Below are positions 1 through 6,506 of a stretch of DNA of 7,624 bases, in pieces. The notes beneath the pieces are model-generated. The model did no database searches, was not told the origin of the DNA, and saw nothing but the letters and a program-made list of their open reading frames with translations. The number at the start of each line of letters is the position of its first letter. Position 1 is the stretch's first letter. Origin of the DNA: Desulfovibrionales bacterium (GTDB lineage: Bacteria; Desulfobacterota; Desulfovibrionia; Desulfovibrionales; Desulfomicrobiaceae); the NCBI GenBank assembly GCA_012727515.1, contig JAAYGZ010000120.1:1-7624 (forward strand). Direction: 5' to 3'. The position numbers and the translations under genes are program-made.

Positions 1-64
1 ACACAGCACAGCCCTGCCCCTGGCTATTCAGCATGAACTGGCCGGAGGAGAGATCCTGGGCTAT

Positions 65-544
65 GTGTATCTTCTGGTTGGGCAAGGGGGGCTTTTCAGC
101 GAACCAACCATAGTACAAACTGTGCTGGGGTCGTGTATTTCTGTGACCATGTTTGCGCCGCGTTATAAATGGGGTGGAATTTTTCATGCCCTGCTGCCTC
201 GGCAACAGGATTTTCAGGGCCGGGCTGGGGCAAGTGATTCGTTTCGCTTTGTGGATGCCTCCATTCGTGCATTACTGCAGGGCTTTGGCGAGGCTGGCAT
301 TTATGCGTCTGATCTGGAATGCAAAGTCTTTGGCGGAGCATCGCCCCTGCATCAACAGACAGATCATGGCGCGGGAAAGCGCAATACTGATGTGGCCTTA
401 GAAGTTTTACAGGCTGAAGGATTAAACGTGTTATGCACGTGTGTGGGCGGCAATACAGGCCGGAAAATTTTTTTCCGTACAGACTCTGGTGTGGTGTTGC
501 AGAAACGTTTTCTGATTACACAGGTCCAGCGGCAGGTGTATTAA
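65..544 (+). CDS. cheD: CheD, chemoreceptor glutamine deamidase
   Basis: CheD deamidates specific glutamines on methyl-accepting chemotaxis proteins in the cytoplasm, and in some bacteria it also binds CheC. The sequence shows the family core. The motif TVLGSC has the catalytic Cys at residue 24, and GGIFHALLP has the catalytic His at residue 41; the 17-residue spacing matches the Cys27/His44 pair of Thermotoga CheD. The C-terminal part has KVFGGAS, a GKRN motif and CVGGNTGRKIFF, all typical. The length of 159 aa is normal for the family. The start chosen is GTG at 65. A GGAGGAG lies at 44-50, 14 nt upstream, which is longer than ideal, and the frame is open to the left edge, so the true start may lie at CTG 56 or outside the window. 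No other che gene is visible here. The next gene follows after 41 bp with no obvious terminator, so co-transcription is possible but functionally unexplained. Confidence 0.93.
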   Translation: MYLLVGQGGLFSEPTIVQTVLGSCISVTMFAPRYKWGGIFHALLPRQQDFQGRAGASDSFRFVDASIRALLQGFGEAGIYASDLECKVFGGASPLHQQTDHGAGKRNTDVALEVLQAEGLNVLCTCVGGNTGRKIFFRTDSGVVLQKRFLITQVQRQVY

Positions 545-574
545 TTCATACCCGTATATTCTGATGTGAAAAAA

Positions 575-580
575 GTGAGG
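575..580 (+). promoter_or_regulatory. Ribosome binding site fixing a TTG start
   Basis: GTGAGG lies 5 nt before TTG at 586. No in-frame ATG or GTG sits at a suitable position near the conserved N-terminal strand of the amidohydrolase, so this site supports the TTG initiation codon. Confidence 0.6.
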
Positions 581-585
581 ATAGA

Positions 586-1863
586 TTGAGCATACTCATT
601 AAAAAAGTGCGCTTACATAACGATGTGGTTGATGTGCTTATTGAAGGGACTCGTTTTGCAGCCATTGGCACGGATGTGGACGCACACGCTGCAACGCATA
701 TTGATGGTACGGGGCTGGCTCTTTTGCCTTCATTTCACAACGCACACACCCATGCGGCCATGACGCTTTTGCGTGGCTATGCTGATGACATGCCCCTGCA
801 TGTCTGGCTGTCTGAGCACATCTGGCCTTTTGAAGCCAAACTGACAGAGGATGATGTGTATTGGGGCAGCAAACTGGCCTGCCTGGAAATGATTAAAAGC
901 GGAACCACGTTTTTTGCCGATATGTACTGGCATTGGCGGGGCACGGCCAGGGCTGTGGAAGAAATGGGGCTGCGCGCAGCACTTTCAGCTGCCTTTTTTG
1001 ATTTTAACGATCCTGACCGGGCCGAGCCTATGAAACAGCAGGTCATGGACCTGCATGCCGCAAGCGCAGCCTGTTCAGATCGTATTCAGTTTATGCTTGG
1101 CCCACACGCCATTTATACCGTGTCCGGGGAGTCACTGCGCTGGCTGGCTGAATACGCACGGCGACATGGGTTGCTCATACATATGCATCTTTCTGAAACA
1201 ACAAAGGAAGTAGATGACTGTCTGCGTGAGCATGGCGTGCGGCCTGTGGAATATCTGCACAGTCTGGGACTGCTTGGACCTGATCTTATTCTGGCTCATG
1301 CTGTGTGGATGACTGATGCGGAAATGGCCTTGCTTGCGCAGCATGGGGTGCGCGTGGTGCATTGTCCCAGCTCCAATATGAAGCTGGCGTCCGGACAGTT
1401 TCAGTATGCGCAGATGCACAGGCACGGCATTGCCGTGGGCCTGGGCACTGATGGGTGCTGCTCCAACAATAGCCTGGATATGTTCGGAGAAATGAAGATG
1501 GCTTCTTTGTTGGCCAAGGTCACTGCCATGGACTCCACTGTTCTGCCAGCAGCAGAAACGCTGGGCATGGCTTCCAGAGCCGGAGCACAGATGTATGGCC
1601 TGGACAGCGGGAGCATTGCCACTGGAATGTACGCGGATTGCATTCTGGTTACTCTGGATCATGTGCAGATGACACCGCTGCACAGCCTGACCTCACACGC
1701 TGTGTACAGCGCCACTGGCGCGTGCGTGGATACAACCATCTGCAATGGCCGTGTGCTTATGCGTCACGGCGTGGTGGAAGGCGAACAGGAAATAATCAAT
1801 CAGGCCCGGGCCGCTGTGACGCGACGTACTGCGGCAATTCAGGACAAGACCTCATGCTCCTGA
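586..1863 (+). CDS. mtaD: 5'-methylthioadenosine/S-adenosylhomocysteine deaminase-type amidohydrolase
   Basis: Cytoplasmic metal-dependent enzyme of the amidohydrolase superfamily. It is expected to deaminate the adenine ring of S-adenosylhomocysteine, methylthioadenosine and/or 5'-deoxyadenosine to the inosine form. All key residues are visible. HNAHTH has the metal ligands His54 and His56, HMHLSET has metal His201 and catalytic Glu204, ILAHAV has His238, and LGTDG has metal Asp289. This layout and spacing agree with Thermotoga TM0936 (His55/His57/His200/Glu203/His228/Asp279). The length of 425 aa is usual for the family. Translation starts at TTG. The 3' end overlaps the next gene by 10 bp, which implies coupling with CobO. 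Exact substrate preference among SAH, MTA and 5'-deoxyadenosine cannot be read from sequence. A guanine or chlorohydrolase-like role is less likely given the motifs. Confidence 0.9.
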   Translation: MSILIKKVRLHNDVVDVLIEGTRFAAIGTDVDAHAATHIDGTGLALLPSFHNAHTHAAMTLLRGYADDMPLHVWLSEHIWPFEAKLTEDDVYWGSKLACLEMIKSGTTFFADMYWHWRGTARAVEEMGLRAALSAAFFDFNDPDRAEPMKQQVMDLHAASAACSDRIQFMLGPHAIYTVSGESLRWLAEYARRHGLLIHMHLSETTKEVDDCLREHGVRPVEYLHSLGLLGPDLILAHAVWMTDAEMALLAQHGVRVVHCPSSNMKLASGQFQYAQMHRHGIAVGLGTDGCCSNNSLDMFGEMKMASLLAKVTAMDSTVLPAAETLGMASRAGAQMYGLDSGSIATGMYADCILVTLDHVQMTPLHSLTSHAVYSATGACVDTTICNGRVLMRHGVVEGEQEIINQARAAVTRRTAAIQDKTSCS

Positions 1864-2360
1864 TTTATACTGGTCAGGGCAAGGGCAAGACCTCGGCCTG
1901 TGTGGGGCAGGCGCTGCGTGCTCTGGGTCAGGGCTTGCGGGTTGGATTCGGGCAGTTCATGAAACACGATGGCCTGGCAGGCGAACAAACCATGCTGTCC
2001 CGGATGCTGGGAGAAAATTTTCTGGCCAGTGGGGCTGGGTTTTATCGCAATCCAGCTGAATTTGCCCGTCATCGTGCTGCGGCTCAGACACTTCTGGCCT
2101 GGGCAGCCGAGCGCCTGGCCGCAGGCCTGGATATGCTTATTCTGGATGAAGCCCTGTATGCTCTGGGCCACGAATTGATCCGCCAGGACGAAGTACAATG
2201 TCTTGTGGATCAGTGCTGCGCAGCCAGAACGCATTTAGTGCTTTCCGGACGCGGCGCTCCGGACTGGCTGGTGCAGCAGGCAGATATTGTTTCAGAGATT
2301 AACGTGGTGCGCCATATTTTTGCCCAGGGCGGTACAGCGTGCAAGGGCATTGAATTTTAA
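1854..2360 (+). CDS. cobO: Corrinoid (cob(I)yrinic acid a,c-diamide) adenosyltransferase, CobO/BtuR type
   Basis: Transfers the 5'-deoxyadenosyl group of ATP to Co(I) corrinoid, making adenosylcobalamin or its precursor in the cytoplasm. The N-terminus is a P-loop, TGQGKGKTS, at residues 6-14, placed at the very start as in the CobA/CobO family. A Walker-B-like LDMLILDEALYAL lies at residues 92-104 with Asp98/Glu99. LVLSGRGAP, an ADIVSEI segment and the terminal GIEF signature follow. At 168 aa it is at the short end of the family, lacking the extended N-terminus of some CobO proteins. The ATG at 1854 was chosen because it places the P-loop correctly and follows AGGA at 1841-1844. The longer upstream frame is only the shadow of mtaD. 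The gene overlaps the mtaD stop by 10 bp, so the two are probably translationally coupled. No other cobalamin genes are in view, so it may serve either de novo synthesis or salvage. Confidence 0.92.
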   Translation: MLLIYTGQGKGKTSACVGQALRALGQGLRVGFGQFMKHDGLAGEQTMLSRMLGENFLASGAGFYRNPAEFARHRAAAQTLLAWAAERLAAGLDMLILDEALYALGHELIRQDEVQCLVDQCCAARTHLVLSGRGAPDWLVQQADIVSEINVVRHIFAQGGTACKGIEF

Positions 2361-2398
2361 GGGCAGCGCTGGGAAATGGTGCGGCTTGTGTGCGGCAT

Positions 2399-2437
2399 AA
2401 AAAAGGGGCGAAAGAATCGCCCCTGATAATTATTTTT
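2399..2437. terminator. Bidirectional intrinsic terminator between convergent genes
   Basis: A perfect 7-bp stem, GGGGCGA at 2405-2411 and TCGCCCC at 2417-2423, has a 5-nt loop. On the minus strand it is followed directly by six T (A2399-A2404 on the plus strand), a classical Rho-independent terminator for the DUF2059 gene. On the plus strand it is followed by an AT-rich stretch with six T at 2433-2438 after a 9-nt gap, a weaker but plausible stop for cobO. The minus-strand gene ends at 2430, just beside the hairpin. Confidence 0.85.
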
Positions 2438-2966
2438 TCTTGGGTTCTTGTTCTGGTGTGGGTGCTGCTTCAGGAGCAGGGGCTGGCGCAAATTCTTTCT
2501 GCATTTCTTCGGTCAGGGTTTCCAGCTTGGGCACAATATTCTGCATGTATGAACGGGCCACAACCATGCTTTCCTGCATCAGTTCGGGCATTTTGGCTGT
2601 TACCTTAACGCCGAGGTCAGACTTGTAAAATTTGACCAGGCCCTTGATATCCTCTTCAGTAAAGACCTTGGTGTACAGATCCAGATACTGCTCTTTTACC
2701 TTGTCCCAGGCCATATCTTCCTTGAGAATAGCATCAAAGCGGGCTGTGTATTTTTCCAGTTTGGGCTTGTCTGCCTCCTGAATGTTCATCTGGGCCGTGA
2801 TTTGCTGAAAAATCATCGTTACCTGAGCCTTCATCTTTTCCATAACACTATCGCCTTCAGTAAGCTTGATCAGCTCTTCAGCCAGGGCGCGGTGCTCTTT
2901 GACGCCGCTGTAGGCACTGGAGCAGCTTAAAACAAAGCACATTACAAAAATCCATTTTTTCAGCAT
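2430..2966 (-). CDS. Secreted DUF2059-domain protein with Pro/Ala-rich tail
   Basis: Function unknown; DUF2059 proteins are small exported proteins of Gram-negative bacteria. Residues 1-20 form a signal peptide: Lys3-Lys4, a hydrophobic core, then either SPase I cleavage after AYS (residue 20) or lipidation at Cys15 in the weak lipobox VLSC. The mature part is mostly charged alpha-helix. The family-diagnostic segment is about residues 88-145, including VFTEEDIKGLVKFYKSDLG and a following KMPELMQ. Residues 159-178 are a low-complexity tail rich in Pro, Ala and Glu that ends in three lysines and is probably disordered. The ATG at 2966-2964 is preceded by AAGGAG (plus strand CTCCTT 2972-2977), an excellent ribosome binding site. 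The gene is monocistronic, ends at a strong terminator, and is divergent from the signalling module. Confidence is high that it is a real exported protein; its role is open. Confidence 0.88.
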   Translation of the reverse strand: MLKKWIFVMCFVLSCSSAYSGVKEHRALAEELIKLTEGDSVMEKMKAQVTMIFQQITAQMNIQEADKPKLEKYTARFDAILKEDMAWDKVKEQYLDLYTKVFTEEDIKGLVKFYKSDLGVKVTAKMPELMQESMVVARSYMQNIVPKLETLTEEMQKEFAPAPAPEAAPTPEQEPKKK

Positions 2967-2991
2967 GATATCTCCTTGAAAATACTACAGG

Positions 2992-3019
2992 CCTGATCCT
3001 GCACATAGCAGGAATCAGG
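2992..3019. repeat. Imperfect 11-bp inverted repeat (stem-loop)
   Basis: CCTGAT (2992-2997) pairs with ATCAGG (3014-3019), and CCTGC (2998-3002) pairs with GCAGG (3008-3012). A3013 is a single bulge and ACATA is the loop. No T-run follows on either strand, so it is not a simple terminator. It lies 26 bp upstream of the DUF2059 start codon, in the probable 5' leader, and could be an operator or an mRNA leader hairpin. Confidence 0.65.
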
Positions 3020-3021
3020 GA

Positions 3022-3051
3022 AATACGTGAGATGTTCAGACCTGGTGTCAG
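3022..3051 (-). promoter_or_regulatory. Tentative promoter for the DUF2059 gene
   Basis: On the minus strand, CTGACA (complement of 3046-3051) matches the -35 consensus at five of six positions. It is followed after 18 bp by CGTATT (complement of 3022-3027), a poor -10. If used, transcription would begin near the distal arm of the inverted repeat at 2992-3019, making that a 5' leader structure. This is a weak call made by eye. Confidence 0.22.
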
Positions 3052-3240
3052 CCCTGTCTGTTCAAACAGCTGCCGTGTAGTGCAAGGGTCTGGGGAAGAC
3101 AAGGAAATAGTGTCAGGGCTGGTGTGAGGCAGCAGGCTGAGATATTTTCTTTGCCTTGGCCCAAGAAGCGGTTATGGCGAGGCCCACATTCCTGAACAGG
3201 AGTGTGGTTTTGAATTCTGTGCCCTGGTCTGGAGGTTGGA

Positions 3241-4458
3241 ATGGGAAAATGTATTGGCCTTATGGCGCTCATACTCTGGCTCTGCGCCTGTCAGAATGCA
3301 GAAATCTCCGTGCCCATGGCCGAGGTAGGCCTTGGGGTCACAGACACGGAAGTGGTTTTTGGCTCGTCCCTGGCCTTGCAGGGCCACGCCGGGTATCTGG
3401 GCCAGGAAACCCTGCGCGGAGCCATGTGTTATCTGCGCCACGTCAATGAACAGGGCGGTGTGCACGGACGCATGATCCGCCTGATTACTCGTGATGATTC
3501 CTATGATCCTCCAAAATGTCTGGATAACACACAGCGTTTTCTTATTGATGATCAGGTTTTTGGCCTGTTCTGCTATGTGGGCACGCCAACCACAGTAAAG
3601 ATTCTGCCTTTGGTGGAAGAAGCCAAAGTGCCCCTGCTGGGCATGTTTACCGGTGCCAATGCCTTGCGCGAGCCGTTTATGCCATACCTGATCAATGTGC
3701 GGGCTTCGTATTATCAGGAAACAGGGGCAGCTGTGGAGCACCTGGTCAATGACTTGAAACTGCGACGCATTGCTGTTTTTTATCAATATGATGCGTTTGG
3801 TTTTGATGGTCTGACCGGCACAGAGCTGGCTCTGAAGCGCTTTGGGCTGGAGCCTGTGGCCCGCACCAGTTATATTCGTGGTTCTCATGATATTCATGAG
3901 AGCCTGGATCGTATTCGTGATTCCCAGGCCGAAGCAGTGGTTATGATTGGCACATCTGACCCGTGTGCAAATTTTATCCGCCAGTCACTGGAAGAGGACT
4001 ATGCGCCGATTTTTTACATGGTGTCCTTTGTCGGAGCCAAGGAGCTGTCCCGTAATCTTATTCAGTCAGAAACAAGCCAGGCCAAAGTCATTATGTCACA
4101 GGTGGTGCCACCTCCTTTGCATAGTGACGGCACTGTGGCAGAAAGCGCACGGGAGTTCACAGAATTACTTGATCTCTACTATAAAGGAGATGAACCCAAT
4201 TTTGTCGGCTTTGAAGGCTATATCAATGCCAAGGTGCTGGTAGAAGGGCTGCGGCGGGCAGGGCGTAATCTGAGCCGAGAATCATTTCTTGCTGCCATTG
4301 AATCCATGCAGGATTTTTCCCTGGGCAGTGATGTGCATTTAAGTTTTGGTTCTGTAGATCATCAGGGCATGGACACCGTGTATTTTACTCTCCTGCATGA
4401 CGGGCATTTTATTTTACTGGAAAATTGGCAGGATCTGCGTGAAGGGGCGCAACCATGA
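3241..4458 (+). CDS. Lipoprotein periplasmic binding protein (LivJ/Peripla_BP_6 type), probable sensor subunit
   Basis: A solute-binding protein of the branched-chain amino acid/amide family. A signal peptide with lipobox L-C-A-C places the lipidated Cys at residue 17, so the mature protein is membrane anchored. Family hallmarks are FGSSLALQG at 40-48, VNEQGGVHGR at 68-77, RDDSYDP at 84-90, the YVGTPTT ligand-loop region at 112-118, a second-lobe start with RRIAVFYQYDAFG near 175-187, and FEGYINAKVLVEGL at 324-337. The length of 405 aa is typical. The ATG at 3241 follows GGAGG at 3231-3235 with a 5-nt spacer. No permease or ATPase gene is nearby. Instead the stop codon overlaps the start of a histidine kinase (ATGA), so a role in ligand sensing rather than transport is inferred. 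Cys63, Cys93, Cys111 and Cys242 remain in the mature part and could form disulfides. The ligand cannot be predicted; amino acids, amides or urea-like compounds are known for the family. Confidence 0.9.
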   Translation: MGKCIGLMALILWLCACQNAEISVPMAEVGLGVTDTEVVFGSSLALQGHAGYLGQETLRGAMCYLRHVNEQGGVHGRMIRLITRDDSYDPPKCLDNTQRFLIDDQVFGLFCYVGTPTTVKILPLVEEAKVPLLGMFTGANALREPFMPYLINVRASYYQETGAAVEHLVNDLKLRRIAVFYQYDAFGFDGLTGTELALKRFGLEPVARTSYIRGSHDIHESLDRIRDSQAEAVVMIGTSDPCANFIRQSLEEDYAPIFYMVSFVGAKELSRNLIQSETSQAKVIMSQVVPPPLHSDGTVAESAREFTELLDLYYKGDEPNFVGFEGYINAKVLVEGLRRAGRNLSRESFLAAIESMQDFSLGSDVHLSFGSVDHQGMDTVYFTLLHDGHFILLENWQDLREGAQP

Positions 4459-6446
4459 AGCCCTATGCCCGCATTTCCCTCAACAACAAGATCTTTATTT
4501 CCATTCTGGCAGTTATTTTACTCATCAGTATCATCATTGCCTTGCTGGCGCGATGGATTCTTATTTCAGGCCTGACCAAAGAACTGGAATTGCGCGGGGT
4601 TGCTGTGGCCCATTCCATTGCGGAGCGTGGTGGTGGGTTTGTGCTTGATAAAAATTATCCCGAACTCCTGAGCCTGATTTTTGATGAAGCCCGGCTGCGG
4701 GAACGTCAGCACATGATTAACTATATTTTTGTGCTGGATCGCAGTGAGCAGGTCTTGTCCCATACCTTTACCGTGCCTTTTCCCGCGCCCTTGAGCCAGG
4801 CCAATCCCATTCACGAAGGCCAATCCCATAGTGTGCTCCTGGTTGGGCATGGGGACAAAACATCCTATGATATTGCCGTGTCCATGACAGAAGGCCTGTA
4901 CCGTATCGGCACTGTGCATGTGGGCTTGAGCAAAGAGCATATTGATCGTCTGGTATCCAAGCTGCGCTTTATGTTTTTGGGTTTTATTTCAGCGGTTATT
5001 GTCATTGTTTTTTATGTCAGCCATCGTATTTCCCGCTATATTACCAGCCCTATTGCCCGCCTGACAGCTATTTCCGATGAACTCAGCCGGGGCAATTTTG
5101 ATGTGCGCCTTGACATGGGTGAGGGCCTGGATTGGGTGGCAACCAATTGTCCGGCCTATAAAGATACCAACATGCCGTGTTGGCATTTTGATGCCCAGGG
5201 GCGAAAATCCCGGCGTGCAGATGGCAAAGCCATTGAAACCGGCCAGGTATGCAAAACCTGTTTGTTTTATCGCAAACGAGAAGGGGACGAAGTAATCCAG
5301 CTGGCAGATTCATTTATGAGCATGGTGTGGTCCATTCGCCTGTATCGCAAACGATTGCAGGAATCAGAGATGAAGTACCGCTCGCTGTTTGATTCCGGGC
5401 CTGATCCCATTTTTGTCGTGGATAGCATAACAAACCTGATTCTGGATGCTAATCCACGGGCTGAAGATTTGTACGAGTATGAAAGTAAAGAACTTTTGGG
5501 CACGTCTTTTGTTCAGCTCGGACATGAAGAAATCCGTGAAAGCCTGGCCTGTCTGGATGACTCCCGCACAATGACAGGCTGTGTGTATTATCCGAAAATT
5601 CTGCACTACAAAAAGGGCGACCGGCCTTTTTATGTCAATATGCACGCCTGTCCCATCAGTTACGGCGGAGTGAACGCCATTATTATTGCCGTGACAGATA
5701 TTACGGAAATGATGGAAAAAGACGCCCAACTGGTACAGGCGGCAAAAATGAAAACCTTGGGCGAGATGAGCGCAGGTATTGCCCATGAAATTAACCAGCC
5801 CCTCAATGCCATTAAAATGGGCAGTGAGTATCTGAATTTGCTGATAGATCAGAAACTGGAGGTCACAGACGAGCAAATTCAGGAAATGGCCACCGAGATC
5901 AGCCAGCAGGTGGACCGGGCAACAGATATTATCAATAACCTGCGGGAATTTGGGAAAAAATCCGGCATGGTGATGGAAAAAGTGGACATTAACGGGCCTA
6001 TTCGTGGAGTATTGTCTATTATTGGTCGGCAATTTTCCATTCAGCGTATCAATATTCGTCTGGAACTGGAGGAGAGCTTGCCCTTGGTCACAGGACATAA
6101 TAATCGGCTGCAACAGGTTTTTTTCAATCTGCTCAATAATGCCAGGGACGCTATTCAGGAAAAAATGGACGCCACGCCAGGCATGTGGGGCGATATTCTG
6201 GTGCGCACCTGTGTGCAGGATGGTCGGGTTGTGGCCATGTTCAGCGATAATGGCCCTGGTATTCCTGATGCAGTGCGCAATAAAATTTTTGAACCATTTT
6301 TTACAACCAAGCAAACCGGCAAAGGCATGGGGCTTGGTTTGGCCATTACCTACGGTATTGTGCGCGATTATGGCGGAACAATCACCATTGAAAGCAATCC
6401 AGGCCAAGGCACCACATTTATTCTGCAGTTTCCCTGTGCAGAGTAA
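4455..6446 (+). CDS. Membrane sensor histidine kinase with Cys-rich HAMP insert and PAS domain
   Basis: Autophosphorylating sensor kinase of 663 aa. In order: TM1 about 12-38; a periplasmic region about 40-168, possibly PAS/Cache-like (it ends with [17 protein letters not shown]); TM2 about 171-190; HAMP first helix about 191-218; an insert with Cys232, Cys242-Trp243, Cys266 and Cys269; and HAMP second helix about 277-303 ([14 protein letters not shown]). Next come a PAS domain, about 306-418, and the HisKA H-box [14 protein letters not shown] with phospho-acceptor His444. The HATPase has N-box [10 protein letters not shown] (558-567), G1 DNGPGIP (598-604), F-box FEPFFTTK (612-619) and G2 [10 protein letters not shown] (622-631). 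All catalytic motifs are intact. The ATG overlaps the binding-protein stop by 4 bp with GAAGGGG upstream, so translation is probably coupled. The response regulator follows after 60 bp. The expected input is the neighbouring lipoprotein and/or the Cys insert; both are inferences. Confidence 0.95.
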   Translation: MKPYARISLNNKIFISILAVILLISIIIALLARWILISGLTKELELRGVAVAHSIAERGGGFVLDKNYPELLSLIFDEARLRERQHMINYIFVLDRSEQVLSHTFTVPFPAPLSQANPIHEGQSHSVLLVGHGDKTSYDIAVSMTEGLYRIGTVHVGLSKEHIDRLVSKLRFMFLGFISAVIVIVFYVSHRISRYITSPIARLTAISDELSRGNFDVRLDMGEGLDWVATNCPAYKDTNMPCWHFDAQGRKSRRADGKAIETGQVCKTCLFYRKREGDEVIQLADSFMSMVWSIRLYRKRLQESEMKYRSLFDSGPDPIFVVDSITNLILDANPRAEDLYEYESKELLGTSFVQLGHEEIRESLACLDDSRTMTGCVYYPKILHYKKGDRPFYVNMHACPISYGGVNAIIIAVTDITEMMEKDAQLVQAAKMKTLGEMSAGIAHEINQPLNAIKMGSEYLNLLIDQKLEVTDEQIQEMATEISQQVDRATDIINNLREFGKKSGMVMEKVDINGPIRGVLSIIGRQFSIQRINIRLELEESLPLVTGHNNRLQQVFFNLLNNARDAIQEKMDATPGMWGDILVRTCVQDGRVVAMFSDNGPGIPDAVRNKIFEPFFTTKQTGKGMGLGLAITYGIVRDYGGTITIESNPGQGTTFILQFPCAE

Positions 6447-6466
6447 TGGGATATACACAGTAAAGC

Positions 6467-6486
6467 CTGAGCATCCACACGCTCAG
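6467..6486 (+). other. Small stem-loop between kinase and regulator genes
   Basis: CTGAGC (6467-6472) and GCTCAG (6481-6486) form a perfect 6-bp stem with an 8-nt loop. No T-run follows, so it should not terminate transcription. It sits just before the GAGGG ribosome site of the response regulator and may affect mRNA stability or the relative dosage of the two proteins. Confidence 0.45.
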
Positions 6487-6506
6487 TCCCCGGACATGAG
6501 GGCAAC

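Larger units (their letters stand above)
2967..3240. other. Divergent intergenic region (274 bp)
   Basis: No convincing ORF lies here; the small frames crossing it lack ribosome sites and conserved features. It must hold the promoters for the minus-strand DUF2059 gene and the plus-strand binding-protein operon. Visible elements are the imperfect hairpin at 2992-3019, a short palindrome CTGTT-CA-AACAG at 3058-3069, CTTGG-C-CCAAG at 3155-3165, and CAGCCCTG (3049-3056) with its inverted copy CAGGGCTG (3114-3121). No clear sigma-70 or sigma-54 promoter for the plus-strand operon could be identified by eye. Confidence 0.5.

Noticed and set aside
532..560. Possible promoter before mtaD with -10 TATATT at 555-560
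   Set aside because: The -10 is good, but no acceptable -35 occurs at 16-18 bp spacing, so it was not listed as a feature.
1132..1683. 183-residue minus-strand open frame opposite mtaD
   Set aside because: Shadow of a gene with all catalytic residues present; its translation is His/Gln/Ser-rich with no family signal.
1638..1853. In-frame upstream extension of cobO by 72 codons
   Set aside because: It lies inside the mtaD coding region in another frame and would put the P-loop far from the N-terminus, unlike compact CobO proteins. The ATG at 1854 has a suitable ribosome site.
3151..3177. Possible promoter TTGCCT...TTATGG before the binding-protein gene
   Set aside because: The spacing of about 15 bp is short and the -10 is weak. 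No sigma-54 GG/GC pattern was found either.
3172..3897. 241-residue minus-strand open frame opposite the binding-protein gene
   Set aside because: No ribosome site or domain pattern; the plus strand carries a clear lipoprotein binding protein across the same bases.
5364..6458. Long 364-residue open frame on the minus strand opposite the kinase
   Set aside because: It lies entirely opposite the HisKA/HATPase coding region, whose motifs are all intact on the plus strand. The minus translation has no recognisable domain and is rich in His/Asn/Cys, typical of an antisense shadow.
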